Shown: positions 1 through 6,928 of the stretch, in pieces
Layout: each line of letters opens with the position of its first letter
Position numbering within the stretch: position 1 is the stretch's first letter
Assembly (NCBI GenBank): GCA_002429615.1
Contig: DJAN01000231.1
Location: 1 to 25,645, forward strand
Direction of reading: 5' to 3'
DNA: 25,645 nt
Source: Lysobacteraceae bacterium UBA6001
Lineage (GTDB): Bacteria; Pseudomonadota; Gammaproteobacteria; Xanthomonadales; Xanthomonadaceae
Notes under the pieces: generated by a model
Told to the model about the DNA's origin: nothing
What the model saw: only the letters and a program-made list of their open reading frames with translations
The model's database searches: none
Made by a program: the position numbers and the translations under genes

Positions 1-12
1 CTCTTCCGATCT
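1..12. other. Residual Illumina adapter sequence
   Basis: The first twelve bases, CTCTTCCGATCT, are identical to the 3' end of the standard Illumina TruSeq adapter. The coding frame of the adjoining carboxylase gene is good from about base 13 and has no homology reason to include these bases. This is untrimmed adapter at a contig end, not genomic DNA. Confidence 0.95.
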
Positions 13-1181
13 GCCTTGCCGGCGCGCAGGATATTTTCCATCTTCATCGCCTCGATCACGGCGAGCGGCTGGCCGATCTCGACCTTGTCGCCCTGCTTGA
101 CGTTCAGCGCGACCAGCAGGCCGGGCATCGGGCAGATCAGATATTTCGACAGATCGGGCGGGATCTTTTCGATCATGTGCGCGGCATAGGGCGCGGCGTG
201 GGCCGGCAGGATGCGCAGCTTGTGGCTGGCGCCATGGGCCGTCAGCACGAAGCCCGACCGCACCGGCGCAATCCGCACCGCCAGTTGTTCCTCGCCAAAC
301 TCCGCCTCAATCAGGCGATCGCCCGGCGTATATTCCAGCGCCATGTCGAGGCTCTCGCCATCGACCGTCACTTCGTCGCCGTCGATCACGACATCATGGA
401 TGGCGTCGCCGATCTTCACCTGCCAGCCAGTCGGGGGGCTAAGGCGCTTGCCAAGCTGCCCGTCGCATCGACGGGCGCGGTCGGCCTGTGCCATGGCGGC
501 GAAGGCGCCGATCGCGGACAGGCGCTGGAGCAATTCCGCCGACGCGGGCGCGCCGGTGAAGCCTTCAGGATATTCCTCGGCGATGAAGCCGGTGGTGATA
601 TTGCCCGAGCGGAAGCGCTCATGCTGCATCAGCGCGGACACGAAATCGATATTGTGGCCCGGCCCCTCGATCTCGAACTTGTCGAGCGCCTCGATCTGCT
701 TGTCGATGGCTTCGAGGCGCGTGGGCGCCCAGGTGATCAGCTTGGCGATCATCGGATCGTAGAAGATCGACACCTCGCCGCCTTCCTGCACGCCATCATC
801 CACGCGGATCAGCGCGCCGCTCTCATCCGTGCCGGTTTCGGGCGGGTTGTAGCGGATCAGGCGGCCGGTCGACGGCAGGAAGCCGCGATAAGGGTCTTCG
901 GCATAGACACGGTTCTCGATCGACCAGCCGTTGATCTTCACGTCGGCCTGCGTGAAGCTCAGCTTCTCGCCATTGGCGACGCGGATCATCTGTTCGACCA
1001 GATCGACGCCGGTGATCAGCTCCGTCACCGGATGCTCGACCTGCAGACGGGTGTTCATCTCCAGGAAGAAGAAGCTCTTGTCCTGACCGGCGACGAACTC
1101 GACCGTGCCCGCCGAGTCATAGTTCACCGCCTTAGCAAGCGCGACGGCCTGCGCCCCCATGGCGGCGCGGGTCGCCTCGTC
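13..1181 (-). CDS. pccA: Propionyl/acetyl-CoA carboxylase alpha subunit, C-terminal part (both ends missing)
   Basis: Biotin-dependent acyl-CoA carboxylase alpha subunit, which carboxylates its own biotin with ATP and bicarbonate for transfer to propionyl-CoA or acetyl-CoA. The visible part starts inside the biotin carboxylase domain (PDEATRAAMGAQAVALAKAV) and contains the catalytic stretch EMNTRLQVEHPVTE at about 1020-1070. It continues through the BC C-terminal domain (ENRVYAEDP) and a BT-like linker domain (GWQVKIGDAIHDV), and ends in the biotinyl domain with the acceptor lysine in EAMKMEN at positions 36-53. The BT domain favours a propionyl-CoA type alpha subunit over AccC. Wording and codon use look sphingomonad-like, unlike the xanthomonad genes to the right. 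The 3' end is cut by the adapter and the 5' end by the junction near 1182. It is almost certainly foreign to this contig. Confidence 0.85.
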
Positions 1182-1190
1182 CGGCGGCGT
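1176..1190. other. Probable chimeric junction between two genomes
   Basis: Minus-strand carboxylase homology is clean up to DEATRAAMG (Asp codon 1179-1181). The next upstream codons read P, P, T, A, A, S, where the family has SPFL. From here to 1658 the same frame encodes an unrelated Pro/Ala-rich protein. There is no start codon, intergenic gap or mobile element at the break. The frame happens to stay open, giving a false fusion ORF from 1658 to the contig end. Together with the adapter at base 1 this points to an assembly or library chimera. The exact break is uncertain by several bases. Confidence 0.8.
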
Positions 1191-1658
1191 GGCCGCTGAT
1201 CGGCGCTGCGCATTCGGCGTGGTTGCCGGCACCGCTTCCTGCCGTGGCGTGGGCGACCGGGCTACCTCGGAGGCAGACGGCGTTGGGCGTGCAGCACGCG
1301 CGGACGTAGACGTGGACGAAGGCGCCGTCGCGCGCAGCGCTGGCGGTGTCGGCAATGACGGCGCGGGCGGAGCCGGCGCTTCCCGTGACGGCGCGACCGC
1401 CGCCATGGCGGCAGTGTGCGCATCGGCACGTGGCACGCGCCGCGGCGACGGCGCGGGCACGGCGACCTGATGGTGATGAATCTCGCGGGTGTGCAGCGTC
1501 TGCACTTCGCGCTGCATCGGCGTGGTGGGCAGCGTCGGCGCCGGCGGTTCGGCGGCGGGCGCGGCCTGGCGCACCTCGAACAGGCTCGGCCGGCGGCGCA
1601 GCAGTGGCGCCAGCGGGGTGTGCTGGCGCGCGACCAGCCGTTGCAGGAAGCCGCTCAT
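1182..1658 (-). CDS. Pro/Ala-rich eCIS-associated protein, N-terminal part only
   Basis: The ATG at 1656-1658 overlaps the stop of the baseplate gene (ATGA), so the two are translationally coupled. About 159 residues remain. A short basic N-terminus, MSGFLQRLVARQ, is followed by LLRRRPSLFEV and then a long low-complexity stretch rich in Pro, Ala, Ser, Thr and Arg that is likely disordered. From memory, proteins with a similar LxxLxxR...RPRxxSLFE start occur right after the T4-type baseplate gene in phage-tail-like clusters, where they are presumed baseplate-associated; their function is not established. The C-terminus is lost at the chimeric junction. Real as a gene start; the product is not identifiable beyond its context. 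Confidence 0.6.
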
Positions 1659-2419
1659 GGCGCCACCAGGTCGAGGTAGAAGCGCCGCCGCACGGGGCTC
1701 AGCGCGAGGATGTCGCGTTCGCGCCAGCCGTAGCCGCGCGCCAGCTGGTGGACTTCGGCGAGCAGGTCCTGCGCCCAGTCGTCGAAGGCTTCCCACAGGT
1801 AGCCGCCGATATCGAACACGGCGCGCCACTCGGTGGCGCAGGCAGGGCAGGTCACGTCCAGGCGCAGGTCGGCGAGCGGGTCGTGCGCGCTCATGCGCTC
1901 CTCCAGGCGCGCGACCAGTGCCGGCGGCAGCTCGCCGGCGCCGGCATCGTGGCCGTCATGGCGCGCATGCAGCACGCAGCGGTGCAGCAGCGCGGCGACC
2001 AGCAGCGCGGGATCGACATCGTGTTCGTCCAGCGCCATCACGTCGGCGCTGCTGGGCAGGCGGAAGTCGATCTCCCAGTCCTGTTCGTGCAGCTGCAGCG
2101 GTGCCGCGCAGGCGGGTGGGGCGGCCTCGCCGGCGAAGAACTGGCGGCAGTCGAACTGCGACTCCAGCGCCTCGCCGCAATCCGGGCAATGCGTCAGCGT
2201 CTGCAGCTGCGGGCCGAACAGCGCCGCGTGCAGGCGGAACAGCGCCGCGTCGCGTTCCCCCAGCGGCGCGGCGTGCCAGGCCTGCGCGTCTGGCTGCGGC
2301 CACACCGCCTGCAGCAGGCCGAGCGCGCGCGCATCGGTACCGGCACCGTGCAGCTGCTCCCAGGCGCCGAGCAGGCGGCGCTGGAAACCGGCCTCGGACG
2401 GGGCGACGTGGACGCTCAT
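1655..2419 (-). CDS. T4-type baseplate protein with a four-cysteine zinc site (eCIS)
   Basis: A 254-residue protein resembling the T4_baseplate family (PF12322) found in contractile phage-tail-like particles. It would sit in the baseplate complex to which tube and sheath are attached. Two CxxC pairs, CPDC (Cys78, Cys81) and CPAC (Cys191, Cys194), look like a split zinc-binding site. The C-terminal part (IGGYLWEAFDDWAQDLLAEVHQLA) and the LALSPVRRRFYLDL ending, leading back to baseplate assembly, are characteristic. The gene starts 6 bp after the tube stop and its own stop overlaps the next gene, so it belongs to the same operon. Family assignment is by eye. A phage or R-type tailocin is a less likely reading because the order small protein, sheath, tube, this protein is typical of eCIS. 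Confidence 0.72.
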   Translation of the reverse strand: MSVHVAPSEAGFQRRLLGAWEQLHGAGTDARALGLLQAVWPQPDAQAWHAAPLGERDAALFRLHAALFGPQLQTLTHCPDCGEALESQFDCRQFFAGEAAPPACAAPLQLHEQDWEIDFRLPSSADVMALDEHDVDPALLVAALLHRCVLHARHDGHDAGAGELPPALVARLEERMSAHDPLADLRLDVTCPACATEWRAVFDIGGYLWEAFDDWAQDLLAEVHQLARGYGWRERDILALSPVRRRFYLDLVAP

Positions 2420-2425
2420 GCGCGC

Positions 2426-2950
2426 TTACGCCGGCTCGGTGAAGCTGGGCTCGGCCGGCTCGACGACATCCACGTCGCGCTCCCAGCCCTCGTTCTCCAG
2501 CTTGATGTGCTGGATCGCCACCGCGTTGGCGTTGGCGTCCAGGTCCGGCAGCGCCTGGTACTCGGACACCCAGCAGCGGAATACGCGATAGGCGATGGCC
2601 AGCTGCCCGGCCTCGTTGTAGACCTCGATGATGAGGTCCTTGCGGAAGTCCTTCAGCGAGGTCTCCGAACCCAGGCCGGCACCGAAGTTCCAGACCTTGT
2701 TCGCCCACTGTTCGAATTCCTTGTCGTGGGTGACGCCGCGCTCCAGGGTGATCGGCTCGCACTTGGTGCGGCCGGGCGACTTGCGCGCGATGCTGGGGTC
2801 GCCGCCTTCGCGGTGCTCGACCACCTCGGTGCTGCGCTTGAGCGCGCCGACCTTGCTGATGCCGGCGACGTACTTGTTGTCCCATTTGACGCGGAACTTG
2901 AAGTTCTTGTACGGATCGAAACGCTGCGCGTTGACGGTGAACTGGGCCAT
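2426..2950 (-). CDS. Tail tube protein, T4 gp19/Afp-like (eCIS)
   Basis: A 174-residue inner-tube subunit of a contractile injection system (T4 gp19-like, PF06841). Rings of this protein stack into the tube that is driven through a target membrane when the sheath contracts. Diagnostic wording includes FDPYKNFKFRVKWDN near the N-terminus, the EHREGGDP segment, KCEPITLERGVTHDKEFEQW in the middle and the IKLENEGWERD ending. Length fits the family. It lies 25 bp downstream of the sheath gene, with a GGAG ribosome site before the ATG, and 6 bp upstream of the baseplate gene. In eCIS clusters tube paralogues often occur in more than one copy; only one is visible before the window is cut. Confidence 0.9.
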   Translation of the reverse strand: MAQFTVNAQRFDPYKNFKFRVKWDNKYVAGISKVGALKRSTEVVEHREGGDPSIARKSPGRTKCEPITLERGVTHDKEFEQWANKVWNFGAGLGSETSLKDFRKDLIIEVYNEAGQLAIAYRVFRCWVSEYQALPDLDANANAVAIQHIKLENEGWERDVDVVEPAEPSFTEPA

Positions 2951-2975
2951 GGGAGTGCTCCGGTGTAGAGGGGAA

Positions 2976-4880
2976 TCAGGTCTCGATCGCGCCGGCGATC
3001 TGCTGCAGCTTCAGCACCACGAACTCGGCCGGCTTGAGCGGCGCGAAACCCACCACGACGTTCACCACGCCCAGGTTGATGTCGTTCTGCGTGGTGGTGT
3101 CCTTGTCGCAGCGCACGAAGTAGGCGTCGCGCGGCGAGCTGCCCTGGAAAGCGCCCTGGCGGAACAGGTTGTGCATGAAGGCGCCGACATTGAGGCGGAT
3201 CTGCGCCCACAGCGGCTCGTCGTTGGGCTCGAACACCACCCACTTCAGCCCGCGGAACAGGCTTTCCTCGATGAACAGCGCGGTGCGCCGCACCGGCACG
3301 TACTTGTATTCGTCGGCCAGCTGGTCGGCGCCGCGCAGGGTGCGCGCGCCCCATACCACGCGGCCGCCGGCCGGCATCGCGCGCAGGCAGTTGATGCCGC
3401 GCGGGTTGAGTTCGCCGTTCTCCGCGTCGGTCAGCGGCACGGAGAGCTGCGGCACGCCGACCAGGCTGGCATCCAGCCCGGCCGGCGCCTTCCACACCCC
3501 GCGCTGGGTGTCGGTGCGGGCGAACACGCCGGCCACCGCGCCACAGGCGGCGAAGGTTTCCAGCGCGTTGTTGCGCAGCAGGTTGGGCTGGCGCAAACGC
3601 GGGAAGAACAGCGCGGCATTGCGGCTGCGCGGGTCGGCGAATTCGTCCAGGCCGTCCAGCGCATCGGCCTTGCTGTCCCAGGCGCTGGGCGAGTCGATCA
3701 GGTGGAAGGCGCGGCGCTGTTCGCAGTACGCGGTGGCGGCCGCCAGCACCACCGGCTCGGCGTCGTAGGCGGTGCCGTCGTCGCTGCGGTAGGGCGGGAT
3801 GCACAGCAGGTTGAACAGGTCGGCCTGTTCCAGCGCGTACAGGCCGCGCTTCTGCGCCAGCGCCAGTTCGGGCAGGAAGTCGGTGGCGGTGAGCGCACCG
3901 CCATCGCTGGCCTTGCCGTCGGCGGCGTCGTAGGCGACCTGCAGCGCCGCGCGCTTGGTGTCCAGCGTCTGCTTGCTGGCGGCCACGTCGCCGCCGTCGC
4001 GCACGGTCTTGTCGTGGGCGAGCTTGGCCTCGGCCACCTCGGCCTCGGCATCACTGACCTCGTCCACGCCATCCTCGACCGAGGCCGGCAGCGGCGCCAG
4101 CGCACGCACCAGCCGCGACTCGGCGGCCAGCACACGGTCCACGCGGCGCGCGCTCTCGACCACGGTGAGGTTGAGATAGGTCTCGCTGGCACCACCGCTG
4201 CTGGCATCGCGCACGCTGAGGTTGAACAGGTCGCCCACCGCCACGCCCAGCGCGACGGCGACCTCGGCGTTGCCGGACTTGCTCACCTCCGCGCGCAGCT
4301 TGCCGCCCCAGCGGCCTTCGCTGGCGGCCTGCAGCGACAGGCCGCCCACCTGCAACGGCGCGCGCGAGGGCGCGGAGGCGCGACGCGCGGCCGCCACCGC
4401 GCTGTCCTGGGTCGCGCCATCACGCTGCGAGGCGGCGGTGATCGCATCGGCCACGGCCTTGGCCGCCGACAGCGCCGGCTCCTCGGTATAGGTGGCCGCC
4501 TTCGCGCTGGCGTTGGCCACCACGGTGGCGAGATCCGCACCGCCGGCCGCCGCATCGGCCACGGCGGTGGCGGCGTCCTCGGCTTCGGCGCGTGCGTCGT
4601 CGTCGGCGTAGCTGGGGTGGAACAGGCGCACGATCACCGCCTGGCTACCGCCGTTGAGGAAGAAATCGCGCACGGCGTAGCCGAGCTGGCTGTCCAGCCA
4701 CAGGCCGCCGAAGCTGCGCTCGAAGTCGCCGAAGCTATTGATGGTCACCGCCTCGTTGACCGGCCCGCGCAGGGCGCGGCCGATGAAGGCGGTGATCGAC
4801 GTCGCGACGCCGGTGATGGTGCGCACGCCACTGGGGACTTCTTCGACGTAGACACCGGGATAGGTCAGGGCAGCGGGCAT
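2976..4880 (-). CDS. Contractile tail sheath protein (eCIS), enlarged
   Basis: Forms the outer contractile sheath around the tube and supplies the force for injection. The N-terminus (TYPGVYVEEVPSGVRTITGV, then TSITAFIGRALRGPVNEAV) and the C-terminus (LRLNVGAFMHNLFRQGAFQG to FAPLKPAEFVVLKLQQIAG) are typical of the phage tail sheath family. At 634 residues it is large. Two Ala-rich, charged, probably helical segments (about residues 91-176 and 266-330) appear to be insertions in the surface-exposed middle domain. The start at 4880 is chosen because AAGGAG lies at the right distance and the family N-terminus begins there; an in-frame upstream extension lacks homology. It is the second gene of the operon, 19 bp after the small protein. 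Confidence 0.92.
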   Translation of the reverse strand: MPAALTYPGVYVEEVPSGVRTITGVATSITAFIGRALRGPVNEAVTINSFGDFERSFGGLWLDSQLGYAVRDFFLNGGSQAVIVRLFHPSYADDDARAEAEDAATAVADAAAGGADLATVVANASAKAATYTEEPALSAAKAVADAITAASQRDGATQDSAVAAARRASAPSRAPLQVGGLSLQAASEGRWGGKLRAEVSKSGNAEVAVALGVAVGDLFNLSVRDASSGGASETYLNLTVVESARRVDRVLAAESRLVRALAPLPASVEDGVDEVSDAEAEVAEAKLAHDKTVRDGGDVAASKQTLDTKRAALQVAYDAADGKASDGGALTATDFLPELALAQKRGLYALEQADLFNLLCIPPYRSDDGTAYDAEPVVLAAATAYCEQRRAFHLIDSPSAWDSKADALDGLDEFADPRSRNAALFFPRLRQPNLLRNNALETFAACGAVAGVFARTDTQRGVWKAPAGLDASLVGVPQLSVPLTDAENGELNPRGINCLRAMPAGGRVVWGARTLRGADQLADEYKYVPVRRTALFIEESLFRGLKWVVFEPNDEPLWAQIRLNVGAFMHNLFRQGAFQGSSPRDAYFVRCDKDTTTQNDINLGVVNVVVGFAPLKPAEFVVLKLQQIAGAIET

Positions 4881-4899
4881 TTCGGTTCTCCTTGCGCGG

Positions 4900-5181
4900 T
4901 CAGCGCGGATCTGGGGAGGTGTCGCCGGGATCGACCGTCCCCAGCGCGTAGAGCGCGGTGCCATCCGGGAGCGCGTGCACCTGCAACGCGCCGCGTGCGG
5001 CCAGCACCTTCAGCACGCCTTCGATGCGTTCGAGCTCGCGTTCGTAGCGCTGCCGGGGCAACCACCAACGGGTGATGCCTTGCAGCGTGTCGGCCGCTTC
5101 CGGATGCGTGCGCAGATACGACAGCACCGCGTCGACCACTTCCGGGTCGGGGGCTTCCTCTGGTGCGGGACTCGGCGTCAT
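4900..5181 (-). CDS. Small conserved eCIS-associated protein, first gene of the operon
   Basis: A 93-residue acidic protein. The N-terminal tail (PAPEEAPDPEVV) is followed by a helical core containing VLSYLRTHPEAADTLQGITRWWL and ERIEGVLKVLAARGAL, which resembles a small winged-helix-like fold. As far as I recall, proteins with the AxDTxxGIxRWWL motif sit directly before sheath genes in proteobacterial phage-tail-like clusters, but no role is established. It begins 34 bp downstream of the sigma-54 promoter and its stop is 19 bp before the sheath ATG, so it is the leader gene of the transcript. A structural or assembly-regulating role are both possible. The gene call is solid, the function unknown. 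Confidence 0.7.
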   Translation of the reverse strand: MTPSPAPEEAPDPEVVDAVLSYLRTHPEAADTLQGITRWWLPRQRYERELERIEGVLKVLAARGALQVHALPDGTALYALGTVDPGDTSPDPR

Positions 5182-5214
5182 GCAGGCGCTTCCGGGAGGT
5201 TCGCTACGGAAGTC

Positions 5215-5229
5215 GCAACAACCGTGCCA
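5215..5229 (-). promoter_or_regulatory. Sigma-54 (-24/-12) promoter of the eCIS operon
   Basis: Read on the minus strand the sequence is TGGCACGGTTGTTGC, an exact fit to the sigma-54 consensus TGGCACG-N4-TTGC, with the GG and GC elements correctly spaced. The predicted transcript start is about 5204, leaving a leader of roughly 20 bases before the ATG at 5181. A sigma-54 activator gene lies directly upstream. Confidence 0.85.
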
Positions 5230-5277
5230 GCCGCCAGAAGAGGTTTCGTGATGCGCGCTGGATGCGATCAAACCCCT

Positions 5278-5311
5278 GAAAACAAGCACTCCCGCGCGAG
5301 GGCGGGAGTGC
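5278..5311 (-). terminator. Rho-independent terminator of the sigma-54 activator gene
   Basis: A perfect 10-bp stem, GCACTCCCGC (5286-5295) with GCGGGAGTGC (5302-5311), and a 6-base loop. On the minus strand it is followed by TTGTTTTC, a U-rich tail, so it ends transcripts arriving from the regulator gene at 5391-6407. It isolates the eCIS promoter from read-through. Confidence 0.75.
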
Positions 5312-5349
5312 GAAGGGAAGTGCGCGTCGAGGCGGCGGGGTGGGGCGGG

Positions 5350-5380
5350 GCGCACCCACCGCGTGGTGCATTGGGTGCGC
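5350..5380. repeat. Inverted repeat, candidate enhancer site for the sigma-54 activator
   Basis: A perfect 9-bp inverted repeat, GCGCACCCA (5350-5358) and TGGGTGCGC (5372-5380), separated by 13 bp that contain a smaller CACC-GCGT-GGTG repeat. It lies about 120-150 bp upstream of the -24 element, the usual distance for an activator-binding site. It also lies just after the regulator stop codon, so a hairpin acting in transcript termination is an alternative. Confidence 0.5.
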
Positions 5381-5390
5381 GCGAACCCGC

Positions 5391-6407
5391 TTATTCGGGG
5401 CGGCCGATACCGTGGCGCTTGAGCATCTTGCCCAGGTGGCGGCGTTCGGTCTCGGCCAGCGTGGCGGCGCGGCTGACGTTGTAATCCGAGCGCGCCATCA
5501 GTTCGGTGAGGTAGCCGTGTTCGAAGCGCTCGATGGCGCGCTGCTTGGCCGCGGCGAAGGACAGCACGCCGTCTTCGTACAGATCGACGGGCGGCGCGGT
5601 GCTGGCCAGCGCCGCGCTGGCGAATACCGAGCCGGCGGCCGCGGCCAGGTCCTCCACGCCGATGTGGCCATCGGCGGCGCGCACGCTGGCGCGCAGGATC
5701 ACGTTCTCCAGCTCGCGCACGTTGCCGGGCCAGGTATGCCGCGCCAGCGCCATCAGCGCCGGGGTGGTCCATTCGCAGGGCGGCAGGCCGAAGCGCGCGC
5801 CCAGGTCCTGCAGCAGGTGCACGGCCAGCAGCTGCAGGTCGCGGCCGCGTTCGCGCAGCGGCGGCAGGTTGAGCTGCAGCGCGCTCAGGCGGTAATACAG
5901 GTCGCGGCGGAAGCGGCCCTGGTCGATGGCCTGCAGCAAGGGGCAGTTGGTGGCCGCCAGCACGCGCACGTCGGCGGTGCGCACCGGCCGCTCGCCGACC
6001 ACGCGGAATTCGCCGCTCTGCAGGAAGCGCAGCAGCAGGGTCTGCGCGCGGGCCGACAGCGAATCGACCTCGTCCAGGAACAGCGTGCCGCCGCGTGCGT
6101 ACTCCACCAGGCCCTGCTCACTGCTGCGGGCATCGGTGAAGGCGCCGCGCCGGTGGCCGAACAGTTCGGCCTCCAGCAGGCTGTCGGGCAGGGCGCCGCA
6201 GTTGACCGGCACGAAGGGCTTGTCATGGCGGGGGCTGGCGTAGTGCAGCTCGCGCGCGGCCAGCTCCTTGCCGGTGCCGGTCTCGCCTTCGATCAACACC
6301 GCCGCATCGCACCGCGCATAACAATGGATCAGGGATTTCAGCCGACGCATCGCGTCGGAGTCGCCCACCATCGACGACATCGCCTGGCTTTCGGACTGGG
6401 GGGACAT
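5391..6407 (-). CDS. Sigma-54-dependent transcriptional activator without receiver domain (PspF-like architecture)
   Basis: AAA+ enhancer-binding protein of 338 residues that would remodel sigma-54 RNA polymerase at the adjacent promoter. It has almost no N-terminal regulatory domain. The AAA+ core begins within about 15 residues (VGDSDAMRRL), with Walker A GETGTGKE (41-48), Walker B GTLFLDEV (107-114) and the arginine-finger region near FRRDLYYRLSAL. The sigma-54 contact loop reads GAFTDA (88-93) instead of GAFTGA, a variant worth noting. A Fis-type helix-turn-helix lies at the C-terminus (DYNVSRAATLAETERRHLGK). GGAG precedes the ATG. It is codirectional with the eCIS genes but separated by its own terminator. 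Lacking a sensor domain, it may be controlled by its own expression level or by a partner protein. That it regulates the eCIS is inferred from position. Confidence 0.9.
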   Translation of the reverse strand: MSPQSESQAMSSMVGDSDAMRRLKSLIHCYARCDAAVLIEGETGTGKELAARELHYASPRHDKPFVPVNCGALPDSLLEAELFGHRRGAFTDARSSEQGLVEYARGGTLFLDEVDSLSARAQTLLLRFLQSGEFRVVGERPVRTADVRVLAATNCPLLQAIDQGRFRRDLYYRLSALQLNLPPLRERGRDLQLLAVHLLQDLGARFGLPPCEWTTPALMALARHTWPGNVRELENVILRASVRAADGHIGVEDLAAAAGSVFASAALASTAPPVDLYEDGVLSFAAAKQRAIERFEHGYLTELMARSDYNVSRAATLAETERRHLGKMLKRHGIGRPE

Positions 6408-6558
6408 ACACGCTCCGTATCAGAGTTGCTCCATGGGCACGCCGGCGGCCAGCGGGAGACCCGGGGACGCGGCGACGGCTCTTGGGGGAACGCAGGATCG
6501 GAGGCAAACCCGGACAGGCCGGGCTGAAGCGGCGGGCAGGCAGGCGGCCGCAAGTGAG

Positions 6559-6587
6559 GTATTACTTCACTATGCTTTCGCAACTAA
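6559..6587 (-). promoter_or_regulatory. Possible sigma-70 promoter of the activator gene
   Basis: In an AT-rich island between the two minus-strand genes, the minus strand reads TTAGTT (6582-6587), 17 bp, TAATAC (6559-6564). A short inverted repeat, AGTGA/TCACT, overlaps the -10 side. It lies about 150 bp upstream of the activator ATG. The match to consensus is moderate and untested. Confidence 0.35.
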
Positions 6588-6601
6588 TTGATTGTACAGA
6601 G

Positions 6602-6874
6602 TTACTTGCCGAAGCCCCTGAGCAGCTTGACCAGCACTTCGGCCTCCTGCCGGCGCGCGTCGGGGTCGGCTTCGGTCACCACATGCTCGTCCAGGTGCCC
6701 GACCAGCACTTCCATCATCAACGCGTGCATGGCGCCCTTGGCCGCGGCGATCTGCACCAGCACGTCGCCGCAGTCGGCCTCTTCGAGCAGCGCTTTTTCC
6801 AGCCCGGCGACCTGGCCGGCGATGCGCCGGATACGGGTGAGCAGGGCTTTCTGGTTTCGCGAGACGTGTGCCAT
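6602..6874 (-). CDS. dmeR: RcnR/DmeR-type nickel/cobalt-responsive repressor (CsoR/RcnR family)
   Basis: A 90-residue all-helical DUF156 repressor that releases its operator when it binds Ni(II) or Co(II). The four metal-ligand positions of RcnR are all present: His3 (MAH), Cys35 (ADCGDVL), His60 and His64 (GHLDEHV). That HCHH pattern separates Ni/Co sensors from copper sensors (CHC) and from FrmR-type aldehyde sensors. The RIRRIAGQVAGLEKAL helix is typical of the family. It is divergent from the exporter gene, with a G-tract palindrome between them, so it most likely controls that gene and itself. The symbol dmeR is by analogy with DmeR-DmeF pairs; rcnR-like is equally defensible. Confidence 0.85.
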   Translation of the reverse strand: MAHVSRNQKALLTRIRRIAGQVAGLEKALLEEADCGDVLVQIAAAKGAMHALMMEVLVGHLDEHVVTEADPDARRQEAEVLVKLLRGFGK

Positions 6875-6886
6875 GGGGCCGGAACA

Positions 6887-6905
6887 TATACCCTAGGGGG
6901 GTATA
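6887..6905. promoter_or_regulatory. RcnR/CsoR-family operator between repressor and exporter
   Basis: A perfect inverted repeat, TATACCC (6887-6893) and GGGTATA (6899-6905), around a spacer that makes a run of six Gs. This is the AT-flanked G-tract design recognised by RcnR/CsoR repressors. It lies 13 bp before the repressor gene and 23 bp before the exporter ATG, and could block both promoters. Confidence 0.8.
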
Positions 6906-6928
6906 CAGGCAACCCATCCGGAACCCCC

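Noticed and set aside
12..1658. A single open minus-strand frame of about 549 codons joining the Pro-rich protein to the carboxylase
   Set aside because: The frame is open by chance in GC-rich DNA. The carboxylase part lacks its N-terminal ATP-grasp domain and the contig end carries adapter, so a real fusion protein is not credible.
1182..6407. A prophage or R-type tailocin
   Set aside because: No integrase, head, terminase, lysis or tail-fibre genes are visible, and the gene order plus the small leader protein fit eCIS better. The cut at 1182 leaves this open to revision.
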